Below, piece by piece: positions 41,006-49,533 of a DNA stretch of 64,000 bases. Origin of the DNA: Clostridia bacterium (GTDB lineage Bacteria > Bacillota > Clostridia > Oscillospirales > CAG-272); the NCBI GenBank assembly GCA_017471825.1, contig JAFURQ010000021.1, positions 1-64,000 of the forward strand. Reading direction: 5' to 3'. Position 1 is the stretch's first letter, and each line of letters starts with the position of its first letter. The notes below the pieces were generated by a model. It worked only from the letters and a program-made list of their open reading frames with translations. It searched no databases and had not been told where the DNA came from. Made by a program: the position numbers and the translations under genes.

Positions 41006-43414
41006 TTAAATACACATTTTTGCACTTACGGTGAAGTTTCCGTTTGAATAGCGGACGGTTTTCACCTCGTGCTTCGAGAGGGTTATTTCGGCGCTCTTGT
41101 CCATCACGCGAAGGGTGGTTTTCTTCTCCTCGGCGGTGGGGTTATAGAGCCTCAAAATATAGCCGTCGCCGTCGCGGGCGGGCTTGATAACCGAAAGGAC
41201 TATATCGCGGCTCGACGAGCTGACGCTCGCCTCTCTTTTGCCCTCGCCGGTTGGGAACACGTTAACGGCGTATGGGGGCTGATTGAACAGCTCTGCCTCA
41301 GCTGTAACCTCGGCAACGCTACCGCGGAAAATTCTGAAATTGAATACGTACCTTCCCGAATCTATTCTCGGCAGATACCTGTTCTGCGGATAGAGCTCGC
41401 GCTCTCCAATCGGGTGGAAGCAATAGCCCGCGCCGCGAAGAAGGGTGAGGTATATATATCCGTCCTCGGTTTTGCCTGCGTAGGTGCTCTTATTGATTAC
41501 CGAGAATATCTCGCCGCACGCCTCCCTTATTCCGTACCATTTCTGGAAGCTTGCCTCGGCTGAGGTCGGCTTTTCCTCTACCACGTAGGGTCCGTCGCCT
41601 ACCGGAATGCCGCGAGGTGCGGGGATTTTAAGGCGGACAAGGCGGTTTTTATCGGCAAATTCGAGCGTTAATTTAATATCGGTATAGGGCTTATTCTTAT
41701 AGAATTTATACTCTATTGCGGCGTTAGTATTGCGGCAGGTATAGCAGCCCTCCACAGCGGTGTATATATCTCCGTCCTCTACCGTGTGTATCGGCTGAAG
41801 CCCCTCACGCACCGCGCAAAATTCTGCCACCTCGGCGGTTGTCATAAGGCGGAAGGGCTCGGGATTTTTGCCCATTGCGAGAAGCTCCGCATCACTCATT
41901 CCCCACGGGTCAGCCGTGTCCTCATAGGACTCGAGGGTGACGGGCGCCGTAAGCGGCGAGTGCGTGCTCTCGATAAGGTGTTCAACCGTTAGGTCGGGGA
42001 GCTTATTTTCCTTTATCGGAGTTTTATGCACGTATGCGCTGAAGCGCGTTACCGACAGGGGTGCGAGTGTTGCGTCAAAGACGATTTTCTTTCTCCAGTC
42101 GAGATTGAGGGTGGACTCCTCCTTGATAACCTGCGAGGGAAGCTCCTCGCCGTCAAGATAGACCGTCGGAGTGAAGTGATATTCCTCGCTCCAGTTCTGG
42201 TCTGCGAGTGAAAATTCGACCTCTACGGGCGTTTTAACCTCGTAGGGCATATAGTTAAAGACGAATATCGGAAACTCGCCGTCTGCGGCGGCTTTTTCAC
42301 CCATTACAAGATAAAGGAAGGCACCCGTGCGAAAATCTTTGAGTATTTTACGTGCCGTAGCCAAAAGCTCAATACCCTCGCTTTCGCCGTCGGGAACCGA
42401 CGTTCCGGGGAGAATATCGTGGAACTGTGCGAGCATCAGCCGCTTTTCCGCAACGGTCATATCCGACGTGTCAGCGCCATAGCCTGCGAGGGTTGCAACG
42501 GAGAGCATTTTCTCGGTTGCAAAATACAGGTTTTCGGTCTCTCTGTGCGCTCCCTTAATTTTTGCCATTGTGGAATAGCAGCCCGGCATAACCGTGACAA
42601 GCGAGGTGGTCATCTCGCCGCCGACCTTGATATTGTCGGCAAAAAGGCGCTCGGGGGTGCTGTGGATTATTTCAACGCCGTCGATTTTGAGCTCCTCAAT
42701 GTCGCGAAGGTCCTTACGCGAGGGACCTCCGCCGTGGTTGCCCACGCCCCACAAGACGTAGTCGACGTCGAGTGATTCGTTGGCACCCTTGTTACCTCTC
42801 GTTTGCGAGCCGAGCATACCTGACCCCTGCCCCGAAAGCTCCTTTTTAATTTTTTCAGTAACCATACCGAGTGCGGAACTGTACGAGGCGCTGTTTGAAA
42901 CGATAATACTGCTTCCGTCGGGGGACGTCCATTTGAAAAAGCGCGAGGGATAGGTTATCTGGTCGTCCTTACGCGGACGGCAGATGAGGTATCCGTTGTA
43001 GCCGCATTTTTTCATTATCTGAACGAGTCCTATGCTGTGACCGAAAGAGTCGAAGTTTGTCGCTACGGTGGGGGTGACTCCGAATTTTTCCTCAAAGTAT
43101 CTGTGCCCCTCGCATATCTGGCGGACTATGCTCTCACCCGAGGGCATCAGCGCATCGGGCTGAAGGTACCAGCCACCCGTGATTACCCATTTCCCTGCCT
43201 TGACGAGCCGTTTGATTCGCTCAAAAAGCTCGGGGGCGTTCTTTTCGACCGCCTCGTAAAGCAATGACTCGTTGTGGCAGAATATATAATCAAACTCGTC
43301 AGCGAGGTCTGCCGCGCTTTTAAACGTAGCGAGCGCCGCAGAGATGCCCTCGTCCCACGACCACTGCCATATAGGGTCGAGGTGAGCGTTGCATATAAGA
43401 TGGAGTTTTTTCAT
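41006..43414 (-). CDS. Alpha-mannosidase, glycoside hydrolase family 38
   Basis: An 802-residue cytoplasmic retaining alpha-mannosidase. The zinc-binding HLDP (His11, Asp13) and nucleophile Asp122 in 'TNFDSFGHS' are present, with 'GVGNHGGGPS' in the catalytic barrel. A helical bundle (~270-360, containing 'MLAQFHDILPGTSVPD') and a large beta-sandwich half ('NRLVRLKIPAPRGIPVGDGPYVVE', outline) follow in the usual order. No signal peptide, so it acts on imported mannosides or N-glycan fragments. It is the last gene after GH127, 10 bp downstream. Confidence 0.92.
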   Translation of the reverse strand: MKKLHLICNAHLDPIWQWSWDEGISAALATFKSAADLADEFDYIFCHNESLLYEAVEKNAPELFERIKRLVKAGKWVITGGWYLQPDALMPSGESIVRQICEGHRYFEEKFGVTPTVATNFDSFGHSIGLVQIMKKCGYNGYLICRPRKDDQITYPSRFFKWTSPDGSSIIVSNSASYSSALGMVTEKIKKELSGQGSGMLGSQTRGNKGANESLDVDYVLWGVGNHGGGPSRKDLRDIEELKIDGVEIIHSTPERLFADNIKVGGEMTTSLVTVMPGCYSTMAKIKGAHRETENLYFATEKMLSVATLAGYGADTSDMTVAEKRLMLAQFHDILPGTSVPDGESEGIELLATARKILKDFRTGAFLYLVMGEKAAADGEFPIFVFNYMPYEVKTPVEVEFSLADQNWSEEYHFTPTVYLDGEELPSQVIKEESTLNLDWRKKIVFDATLAPLSVTRFSAYVHKTPIKENKLPDLTVEHLIESTHSPLTAPVTLESYEDTADPWGMSDAELLAMGKNPEPFRLMTTAEVAEFCAVREGLQPIHTVEDGDIYTAVEGCYTCRNTNAAIEYKFYKNKPYTDIKLTLEFADKNRLVRLKIPAPRGIPVGDGPYVVEEKPTSAEASFQKWYGIREACGEIFSVINKSTYAGKTEDGYIYLTLLRGAGYCFHPIGERELYPQNRYLPRIDSGRYVFNFRIFRGSVAEVTAEAELFNQPPYAVNVFPTGEGKREASVSSSSRDIVLSVIKPARDGDGYILRLYNPTAEEKKTTLRVMDKSAEITLSKHEVKTVRYSNGNFTVSAKMCI

Positions 43415-43424
43415 TTTCTATTCC

Positions 43425-45308
43425 TTATTTTGCGTCTATCCAAGCGGTAACGGTAGCGGCGGGCTCGTTCCACATTGCTCCCGCAGATGCATAATCAGTG
43501 AGCTTGAGGGTGTTGCCGTTTGCGAAGGTTGCCTTGATTGCACTGCGGCACTCGAAGTCCTTTTCACACTCGGAATATTCGGTAATTTCTTTACACGCCC
43601 CCGCATTAACATCCTGATTTCTCTCGTCGAGAGCATAGGTTATCGCGCCGCGGCTGACCGATATTTTTCCGTTCAGTTGAAGGGTTACAAGGGGCATTGA
43701 AAGCGTGAGGGTAATCGCACCCTCGCCTGCTATCGCCATTTTGTAATATCCGCTCGACTCAGGTCTTATATCCTGTCCGTCAACGCTTGCCGAGGCGGCA
43801 AAGGCAGGGATTCTCAAAAGAAGGGTTACGGGCTCACCCGAGGTTTTCCAGGTGATATTCACCGTATCGGCGTAGGGGTATTCCGTGCTCATTTTAACGG
43901 TTATCTGCTCGCCGCTCGGGGTAAGTGTGGTTACGGTACCCGACATATAGTGGTTGATGGCAATGCCGTCCTTAGTGAGCATCACTGCGCTTACGGGAAG
44001 CAGGGCGGTGCCTGCGGAGCCTATACAAGCGCAGCAGCCGTATGCGGTGCCGCCTGCCATAACCTTATATCCGCCGACAAGACGGTTTCTGACACTCTTA
44101 TAAAGAGGTGAGTAGCTGTCGAAGGGCAGGCCACCCAGGGCTTTCATAAACTCCTCGGTTTCCTTGAAATTCGGGTTGGGACTGTTCTTATCGTTGGTGC
44201 CGGGGTAGACGTTTTTGTTGAAATTCACACTGCCGAGCATTGCGTTATAATAGGTCTTTTCGATTGCGTCGGCATATTTTGCATCACCAGTGAGGCAGAG
44301 CGCCTGATACAAGGTTTTCATCCAGGTTACGCTCACGCAGGTTTCCTGCATTACCTGCTCGCTCGGCTCTGTCTGCATATTCGCGCTGTTGTCAAAAAGC
44401 TCGTGGGTACAGCCGCAGCAGCCGATAACCGTGAGGTCGGTTTTTATTACTCCGTCAATAAAGTTGAGGAATGCGGTGCGGCATCTGTCGTCACCCGTTA
44501 CTCTGTAATACTCTATCACGCCCTCGAAGAAGGACATAGTTTCATACGCCTTGGTTACGGGGTACTCGTAGGGCATTTTCTCGCCTGCGAGAGCGATTTC
44601 AAAAACGTTGCCCCATTCACAGCCTCCCGTGCCGATTATGTACTCGGCAAAGTCGAGGTATTTTTTCTCCTTTGTGATATTATAGAGCCTTACGAACGGC
44701 TCGAGAATGGAAGCGGAGTTCATACCGCCCCAATAGTTAGTCGTGGTGAGGATATTGATTTTTCCCTCTCCGTCACCGATTTTCGAAATTATGTAATCGG
44801 CGTGACGGCACATAACCGCTACGAGCCTCTCGCGAAGCTCCGCCTCGTCGGTGATATCGCAGAAATACTGGAGTCCGAGAAGAATATATTTTCTGCACCA
44901 CATATCCCAGCCTGTAAACTCGTACTCGCGCTGATATGACGAAATTCTGCCGTCGGCGTCTGCGGTGCTTATCATATCAAGCACGGTTTCGCGCAGGACT
45001 GCGTAAAGCTCGGGGTTGCGTGTATATTTGTATGTCCAGCAGGCACCGCGCATCATTTTGCCCCAATATTCACCGCGCCAGCCCGTGTCGAGATGGTCGG
45101 GACGGGTACGGAACTGCTCGGTGAAGAGCGCCCAGAGCTCACGGTTCAGAAGCTGAAAACCCTCTATAAATCTTGCGGCGCGGTCTGCCTCACCCGTAAA
45201 TGATACGGCGGTGGGTGCGTCCTCAAAGAGTATGTCGGTTGCTATACGCGGTGCGTAGGTGAGATTCTCAAAAACGTGGGTAAGATTTGCGGTCGTTTGG
45301 GTGTTCAT
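43425..45308 (-). CDS. Glycoside hydrolase family 127 (beta-L-arabinofuranosidase type)
   Basis: A 627-residue (alpha/alpha)6-barrel enzyme without signal peptide. The zinc-thiolate site typical of GH127 is visible: Glu and Cys in 'MQETCVSVTW' (~320) and the adjacent Cys pair in 'AYGCCACIGSAG' (~424), close to positions 322/340/417/418 in the characterised HypBA1, where the first of the pair is the nucleophile. 'GWRGEYWGKMMRGACWTYKY' and 'NYWGGMNSASILEP' form the substrate channel. A beta-sandwich C-terminal part ('TVNITWKTSGEPVTLLLRIPAFA', outline) ends the protein. Arabinofuranoside specificity is probable, not proven. It is 4 bp after the ABC exporter gene. Confidence 0.85.
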   Translation of the reverse strand: MNTQTTANLTHVFENLTYAPRIATDILFEDAPTAVSFTGEADRAARFIEGFQLLNRELWALFTEQFRTRPDHLDTGWRGEYWGKMMRGACWTYKYTRNPELYAVLRETVLDMISTADADGRISSYQREYEFTGWDMWCRKYILLGLQYFCDITDEAELRERLVAVMCRHADYIISKIGDGEGKINILTTTNYWGGMNSASILEPFVRLYNITKEKKYLDFAEYIIGTGGCEWGNVFEIALAGEKMPYEYPVTKAYETMSFFEGVIEYYRVTGDDRCRTAFLNFIDGVIKTDLTVIGCCGCTHELFDNSANMQTEPSEQVMQETCVSVTWMKTLYQALCLTGDAKYADAIEKTYYNAMLGSVNFNKNVYPGTNDKNSPNPNFKETEEFMKALGGLPFDSYSPLYKSVRNRLVGGYKVMAGGTAYGCCACIGSAGTALLPVSAVMLTKDGIAINHYMSGTVTTLTPSGEQITVKMSTEYPYADTVNITWKTSGEPVTLLLRIPAFAASASVDGQDIRPESSGYYKMAIAGEGAITLTLSMPLVTLQLNGKISVSRGAITYALDERNQDVNAGACKEITEYSECEKDFECRSAIKATFANGNTLKLTDYASAGAMWNEPAATVTAWIDAK

Positions 45309-45312
45309 AACA

Positions 45313-47271
45313 TTATCCTTCCTGTGTTTCGTTGGTGCCGTAGCTGACGCCGGTGTATCTGTGTGCCTGTGTGGAGAACAGGCGGAAATACTCTCCGCCG
45401 CTCGCCATAAGCTCCTCGTGCGTGCCGCTCTCGATAACTCTGCCCTCGTCGAGCACTATTATTTTTCCTGCGGTAACGGCTCCAGAGAGCCTGTGGGATA
45501 CGAATATGCTGATTTTGCCCTTTGAGAGCTCGGAGAACTGATTGAATATCTCCTCCTCTGCTATCGCGTCCAGAGATGCGGTGGGCTCGTCGAGAATGAG
45601 TATGTCGGAATCCTTATAGAACGCGCGCGCGACGGAGAGCTTCTGCCACTGACCGCCCGAAAGCTCGGTACCGTTGTCCTCAAAGATTCTCGTAAGAGGT
45701 GTGTCGTAGCCGTCGGGAAGCTCGCTTATAAACTCGGCGGCGTTGCCTCTTTCGGCGGCGGCTATTACATCTCGGCGCTCGTGCGCTCGGTTTACGTCAC
45801 CGAACTCAATATTCTCGGCGGCGGACTCAGAATATTTACCGAAATCCTGGAAAATTATGCCGAACAAATCGTAGTACGCCTCGGGAGAGTATTCCCGTAT
45901 ATCTCTGCCGTCGAGCAAAATCGCGCCCTCTGTAACGTCGTAAAGACGGGTTATGAGCTTTATAAGTGTGGTTTTGCCCGCGCCGTTAAGTCCTACGAGG
46001 ACTATCGAATCGCCCGTTTTGAAGGTCAGATTAAGATTATTTATAACCCTTCTGTCTGTGCCAGGGTAGGCGAAGGAAACGTTCTTAAATTCAAGGGTAT
46101 GCTCGACACCGCGTGCGGGGATTGCAGGCTCGGGAAGGGTTGAGACGACGGTCCGCTCCTCCTTCATAAACTCCATCATATTGTCGATGAAAAGAGTTCC
46201 CTCGTAGATGGTTGCCGTGGCTGTGACGAGGGTGGTTACGTAGGAGGCAACCGAGGTGAGCGCACCCGTGTAAAGCGAATAGTCGCCGATTTTGCCATTT
46301 GCGAAAATGACGTCGTAGGCAACGTAGCCGAAGAGGGCGGCGGTTGCGGCGGTGAATATAACGCTGACGACGATGCGGATTACGGTTTCCTTCATAACGA
46401 TTTTACGAAGGCCTGCGTAATAGCTCTTGAATACCGTTCTGTATTTTTTTATAAAGGTGTCGCCTAGGCCGAGAATTTTTATCTCCTTCGCGTAGTCCTT
46501 ATTTACCATAAGGTCGGAGTAATAATTCATAGCGCGGCGGTCCTTGGAGTGCATACGCATATAGCGGAAATTTCTGCCGCGGTAGGCGTAGTTTACCATC
46601 GAGCCGGGGATAGCGGCTATGATAATTATAAGAGGTGCGAAGGGGCTGAGGGTTATCAGCACCACAATATAGGAAATTATGCTTATTGCCGCGCTGACGA
46701 CCTTGAAGGTCGCTATCAGTATATTTATCGGGCGCATGCTCGCCTCGCGGTTTGCATTCTCGAGCTTCTCGTAAAACTCGGGGATATCGAAGGAGCGCAT
46801 ATCGACCGTTTTGGATTTGGTTATTATCTTAAGCTTGATGTGATTTACGACCTGCTCGCCTGCCAAGAGGTTTACCGTATGGGTGAGGCGGTCAAGTATG
46901 CGCTTGACGAGCTGGTGAAGGAAAAAAAGCACGAAGAGGAATATAATAGGCCTCATCGTCACGAAAATATCCTCGTAAAGACTGCCTGCCGACGACGTGC
47001 CGATAAGAGATTGCACTCCGTCAAGCAAATATTTGGTTATATACGAGCCCACGACGGGCATAAGACCCTCTCCGACGCACAGAAGCACCATTGCGACAAA
47101 AAGCATCGGTGCGGTCTCCCAGACGAGAGAAACTATATAGAAGAGCCTTTTTAAGAAGGCGGAGATTTGCCCGAATAAGTATGGGAAAAACGCCTTGAAG
47201 CCCTTGGGCCTTTTGGGTGGTGCGGGCGGCTTATGCGGTGGCGGCATTGATGCGCCGACTGTTCTTGACAT
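45313..47271 (-). CDS. ABC transporter, fused permease-ATPase (exporter type)
   Basis: A 652-residue half-transporter, probably a homodimer. After a Pro/Lys-rich N-terminus come six membrane helices (~45-330) and an ATPase domain (~380-635) with Walker A 'VGLNGAGKTTLIK', Q-loop 'IIFQDFGKYSES', signature 'LSGGQWQKLSVARAF', Walker B 'ILILDEPTASLD' and H-loop 'ISIFVSHRL'. The transported molecule is unknown; exporters beside XRE/glycosidase genes in clostridia are often peptide or drug pumps. ATG 47271 follows AAGGAAG. It is 13 bp after the XRE regulator. Confidence 0.88.
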   Translation of the reverse strand: MSRTVGASMPPPHKPPAPPKRPKGFKAFFPYLFGQISAFLKRLFYIVSLVWETAPMLFVAMVLLCVGEGLMPVVGSYITKYLLDGVQSLIGTSSAGSLYEDIFVTMRPIIFLFVLFFLHQLVKRILDRLTHTVNLLAGEQVVNHIKLKIITKSKTVDMRSFDIPEFYEKLENANREASMRPINILIATFKVVSAAISIISYIVVLITLSPFAPLIIIIAAIPGSMVNYAYRGRNFRYMRMHSKDRRAMNYYSDLMVNKDYAKEIKILGLGDTFIKKYRTVFKSYYAGLRKIVMKETVIRIVVSVIFTAATAALFGYVAYDVIFANGKIGDYSLYTGALTSVASYVTTLVTATATIYEGTLFIDNMMEFMKEERTVVSTLPEPAIPARGVEHTLEFKNVSFAYPGTDRRVINNLNLTFKTGDSIVLVGLNGAGKTTLIKLITRLYDVTEGAILLDGRDIREYSPEAYYDLFGIIFQDFGKYSESAAENIEFGDVNRAHERRDVIAAAERGNAAEFISELPDGYDTPLTRIFEDNGTELSGGQWQKLSVARAFYKDSDILILDEPTASLDAIAEEEIFNQFSELSKGKISIFVSHRLSGAVTAGKIIVLDEGRVIESGTHEELMASGGEYFRLFSTQAHRYTGVSYGTNETQEG

Positions 47272-47284
47272 AGCTTTTCTTCCT

Positions 47285-47896
47285 TTAATTTTTCTTACCT
47301 ATCATAAATGACCAGAGGAGCGTTATAATCTCGCCGGGGATACCTATAAGATATACCTGCCAGACGTTGACGCGGATGAGCATAAGAAGCGTGAGGTGGA
47401 GCGAGAGAAGCACGCCCCAGACCAGAACCGAAATTATAAGGTAGTTGAGCTTCTTTTTCCTGCCCCAGAGGCTGTTGAATACGATGGCGACTATTGCCGT
47501 TACGGGAATGGCATATATGAACATCAGCCACGGGCGAAGCGCCGCTGTGGGAATGAAAATCTGCATAAGCACGAAGGCGGTCGCGCCGACGAGCCACACA
47601 AGAGCCATAGCGAGCATAGATATTATGACGCGGTTACGGGAGCGGACTACCCTCTGCGTTTCCTTCTTTATTTCGGCGGCGGTATGGTCGTCCTCGAGAA
47701 GATAATCGACGGTTACTTCGAATATATCGGCTATGCGCTTCAGCATAAAGACGTCGGGGACCGATTCTCCTCTCTCCCATTTCGATATTGCCTTGTCCGA
47801 GTAGTTGAGCATTTCGGCGAGGGCGAGCTGGGTCATTCCCGACTCGATGCGAAGCTCACATATATTTTTTGCTATTACGCTTTTAAGTTCTGTCAA
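47285..47896 (-). CDS. XRE-family regulator with membrane domain
   Basis: 203 residues. Residues 7-65 are an XRE helix-turn-helix ('IAKNICELRIESGMTQLALAEMLNYSDKAISKWERGESVPD', outline). About four membrane helices follow (~95-120, 125-148, 153-175, 180-200). DNA-binding domains fused to membrane segments may sense envelope or transporter state. The start is TTG 47896 with AAGGAAG 9 bases upstream. It lies between yfcE (15 bp) and the ABC exporter (13 bp) and probably regulates the downstream genes. Confidence 0.85.
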   Translation of the reverse strand: MTELKSVIAKNICELRIESGMTQLALAEMLNYSDKAISKWERGESVPDVFMLKRIADIFEVTVDYLLEDDHTAAEIKKETQRVVRSRNRVIISMLAMALVWLVGATAFVLMQIFIPTAALRPWLMFIYAIPVTAIVAIVFNSLWGRKKKLNYLIISVLVWGVLLSLHLTLLMLIRVNVWQVYLIGIPGEIITLLWSFMIGKKN

Positions 47897-47911
47897 GTGC
47901 TTTTACTTCCT

Positions 47912-48412
47912 TTACAAAAATTTCGCTATGCTCCCGTGAGAAAGAAGCGGTGTGCCGCCGAGGGTTATGATACCGTAGGAGGCACCGTTATATGATATTG
48001 AGCCGGGGTTGAAAAGCCATACAGGCTTACCGTAATCCCCGACGTACTGTTCGTGTGGGATGTGGGTGTGTCCGAAGAGGACAATATCGGCATCTCGCTC
48101 GCGAGCGAGGTTTATAAGACCGCCGACGCCGTATTTCGCGCCGTAGAGGTCGCCGTGGGTGAGGACGATTTTACGTCCGTCGAGGATTATTTCGTCAACC
48201 TTCCGAACAAATGAGCTGCCGAAAAGGTCGGTTGTATCACAGTTACCGCGCACGGCTATCCAGGCGCGCGTGGGGTCCTCCGAGGCAAGGGTGGCGGCAT
48301 CGGCAAGCCCGTCACCGAGGAAAAACACGACCTCGGCATCTCTGTGGAGCGCGAGCGCGCGGCGCATAAGGTGCGGCGTTCCGTGAGAGTCTGAAAATAC
48401 AAGGCATTTCAT
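47912..48412 (-). CDS. yfcE: YfcE-type metallophosphodiesterase
   Basis: A 166-residue soluble enzyme of the YfcE/MJ0936 family, a Mn-dependent phosphodiesterase. Motifs: 'VFSDSHG' (Asp8, His10), 'FLGDGLAD', 'VRGNCD', 'LTHGDLYG' and 'LFGHTHIP', giving the complete two-metal site. ATG 48412 (AAGGAA upstream) is the start; the in-frame extension to 48445 has no ribosome-binding site. The natural substrate is unknown. It is the first gene of the yfcE-XRE-ABC-GH127-GH38 series and is divergent from the small gene cluster at 48514. Confidence 0.9.
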   Translation of the reverse strand: MKCLVFSDSHGTPHLMRRALALHRDAEVVFFLGDGLADAATLASEDPTRAWIAVRGNCDTTDLFGSSFVRKVDEIILDGRKIVLTHGDLYGAKYGVGGLINLARERDADIVLFGHTHIPHEQYVGDYGKPVWLFNPGSISYNGASYGIITLGGTPLLSHGSIAKFL

Positions 48413-48513
48413 ATAGTGAATTCCTTTTTTTGATAAAACGGTCACCGATTGCGCACACGCCGCATAAAATGCTTATGAAACAAAAATCTGACAAATCAGG
48501 GGGTGTAAGCAGG

Positions 48514-48735
48514 GTGAAGGTGAACCGAGAAGAATTGAAAAAATATGCGTCACTCGGCGACGGTGAGCTGTGGCGTATGATTCGCGAGATGGCGAAGGGC
48601 TACGGATACAGCATTTCGGAGACGGTACCGCCGCACGAGCAGATGGAAAAGATACGCGCGATACTGCGCGGAGATACGGAAATCAGTATGGCAGCGGCGC
48701 TGAAGATACTGAACACGTACAAGAGCAAAGGCTAA
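48514..48735 (+). CDS. Small conserved protein, first of a three-gene cluster
   Basis: About 73 residues from GTG 48514: 'NREELKKYASLGDGELWRMIREMAKGYGYSI', 'PPHEQMEKIRAILRG' (outline) and 'AAALKILNTYKSKG'. It is a soluble, helical protein. The pattern 'L...L.DeELW..IR.ma...G' followed by 'L..iL.g' resembles small proteins of spore-forming clostridia that I know only as hypothetical. The start is uncertain: GTG 48514, GTG 48520 and the ATGs at 48469/48475 are possible, none with a perfect site. It shares its strand with the next two genes. Confidence 0.6.
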   Translation: MKVNREELKKYASLGDGELWRMIREMAKGYGYSISETVPPHEQMEKIRAILRGDTEISMAAALKILNTYKSKG

Positions 48736-48758
48736 TATAAACCGAGGAGGTGCTAACC

Positions 48759-49061
48759 GTGGCAGAGCCTGATATTTCCAGGGTTATAAGTCTTATTTTA
48801 GAAAATCCTGCGCTTGTTGAGCAGATAAAAAATCTTGGCGCTGAGGAGAGCTCGGCAAGCGAAGTAAAAGAAAGCGCGGACACACCAAGCGAGGAGGCAG
48901 TCGTAGCCCCCGCACCTGCCGAAGCGATACCGAGGCGCAGCAGGGGGCGGCGCACAGAGCTCATAGAGGCTCTGAAGCCGTATATCTCAGAGGAACGAAG
49001 GAAGGCTATCGAGTCGTTCATAACCATTGCCGACATACTTGATATGATGAGGGCAAAATAA
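48759..49061 (+). CDS. Small conserved protein, second of the cluster
   Basis: 100 residues. GTG 48759 has GAGGAGG 8 bases upstream. An N-terminal helix 'PDISRVISLILENPALVEQIKNLG' (outline) is joined by an Ala/Glu/Pro-rich linker (~35-65) to a basic helical segment 'RRSRGRRTELIEALKPYISEERRKAIESFITIADILDMM' (outline). The 'L.aLkPYlSeeRR..id' block is recurrent in hypothetical proteins of clostridia. Function unknown. Its stop overlaps the next start (TAATG), which indicates coupled translation. Confidence 0.68.
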   Translation: MAEPDISRVISLILENPALVEQIKNLGAEESSASEVKESADTPSEEAVVAPAPAEAIPRRSRGRRTELIEALKPYISEERRKAIESFITIADILDMMRAK

Positions 49062-49468
49062 TGTATACGAGAACATATTATCAGGGCGATGAAAGAATCA
49101 ACGTGCCGGAAAATTACGACGGATGTGCCTTCACCGACGGTGTGGAGGGGAATATGGGGCGTACGAATATACAGCCTGCCGTGGCAGAGCCGAAAATTTC
49201 ACCCACGGATATGCCGCCGACCTCGGAGAGCCCCGACGAAGAAAAGGACGAGGCAGAGGAAGCGAGCGCGGGAGTATTCTCCTTTCTGACAAAGCTTCCC
49301 TTCAAGAATTTTCTCGGAGATAAGCTCGGATTTCTTCCGAGGCTTGAAAACTTCAAGGTCGGCACCGAGGAGCTTCTTATCGGTGCGCTTGCGCTGTTTT
49401 TACTGTTTTCAAAGGACGGCGACAAGGAGTGTGCCATTATTCTTTTACTTGCTCTGTTCATAGCTTAA
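49061..49468 (+). CDS. Small membrane protein, third of the cluster
   Basis: 135 residues. A Tyr-rich N-terminus (MYTRTYYQGDERINVPENYDG), an acidic linker (~55-80, 'SPDEEKDEAEEASAG') and a C-terminal membrane region 'GTEELLIGALALFLLFSKDGDKECAIILLLALFIA' (outline): two short hydrophobic stretches around SKDGDKE. This C-terminal pattern recurs in small proteins of endospore-forming Firmicutes, so a sporulation or envelope role is possible but unproven. It overlaps the preceding gene by one base. Confidence 0.68.
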   Translation: MYTRTYYQGDERINVPENYDGCAFTDGVEGNMGRTNIQPAVAEPKISPTDMPPTSESPDEEKDEAEEASAGVFSFLTKLPFKNFLGDKLGFLPRLENFKVGTEELLIGALALFLLFSKDGDKECAIILLLALFIA

Positions 49469-49493
49469 AAAGCAAACATAGCTTGTCTTTTTT

Positions 49494-49533
49494 CGGGTTG
49501 CGCGCAAAATGGGCGCAACCCGTGTAGCTTTTT
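49494..49533 (+). terminator. Hairpin between the small-gene cluster and polC
   Basis: CGGGTTGCGC and GCGCAACCCG enclose 9 bases, followed after six bases by CTTTTT in the plus direction. A 10 bp GC-rich stem with a displaced T-run; it probably ends the plus-strand transcript and may also block minus-strand readthrough. Confidence 0.6.
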
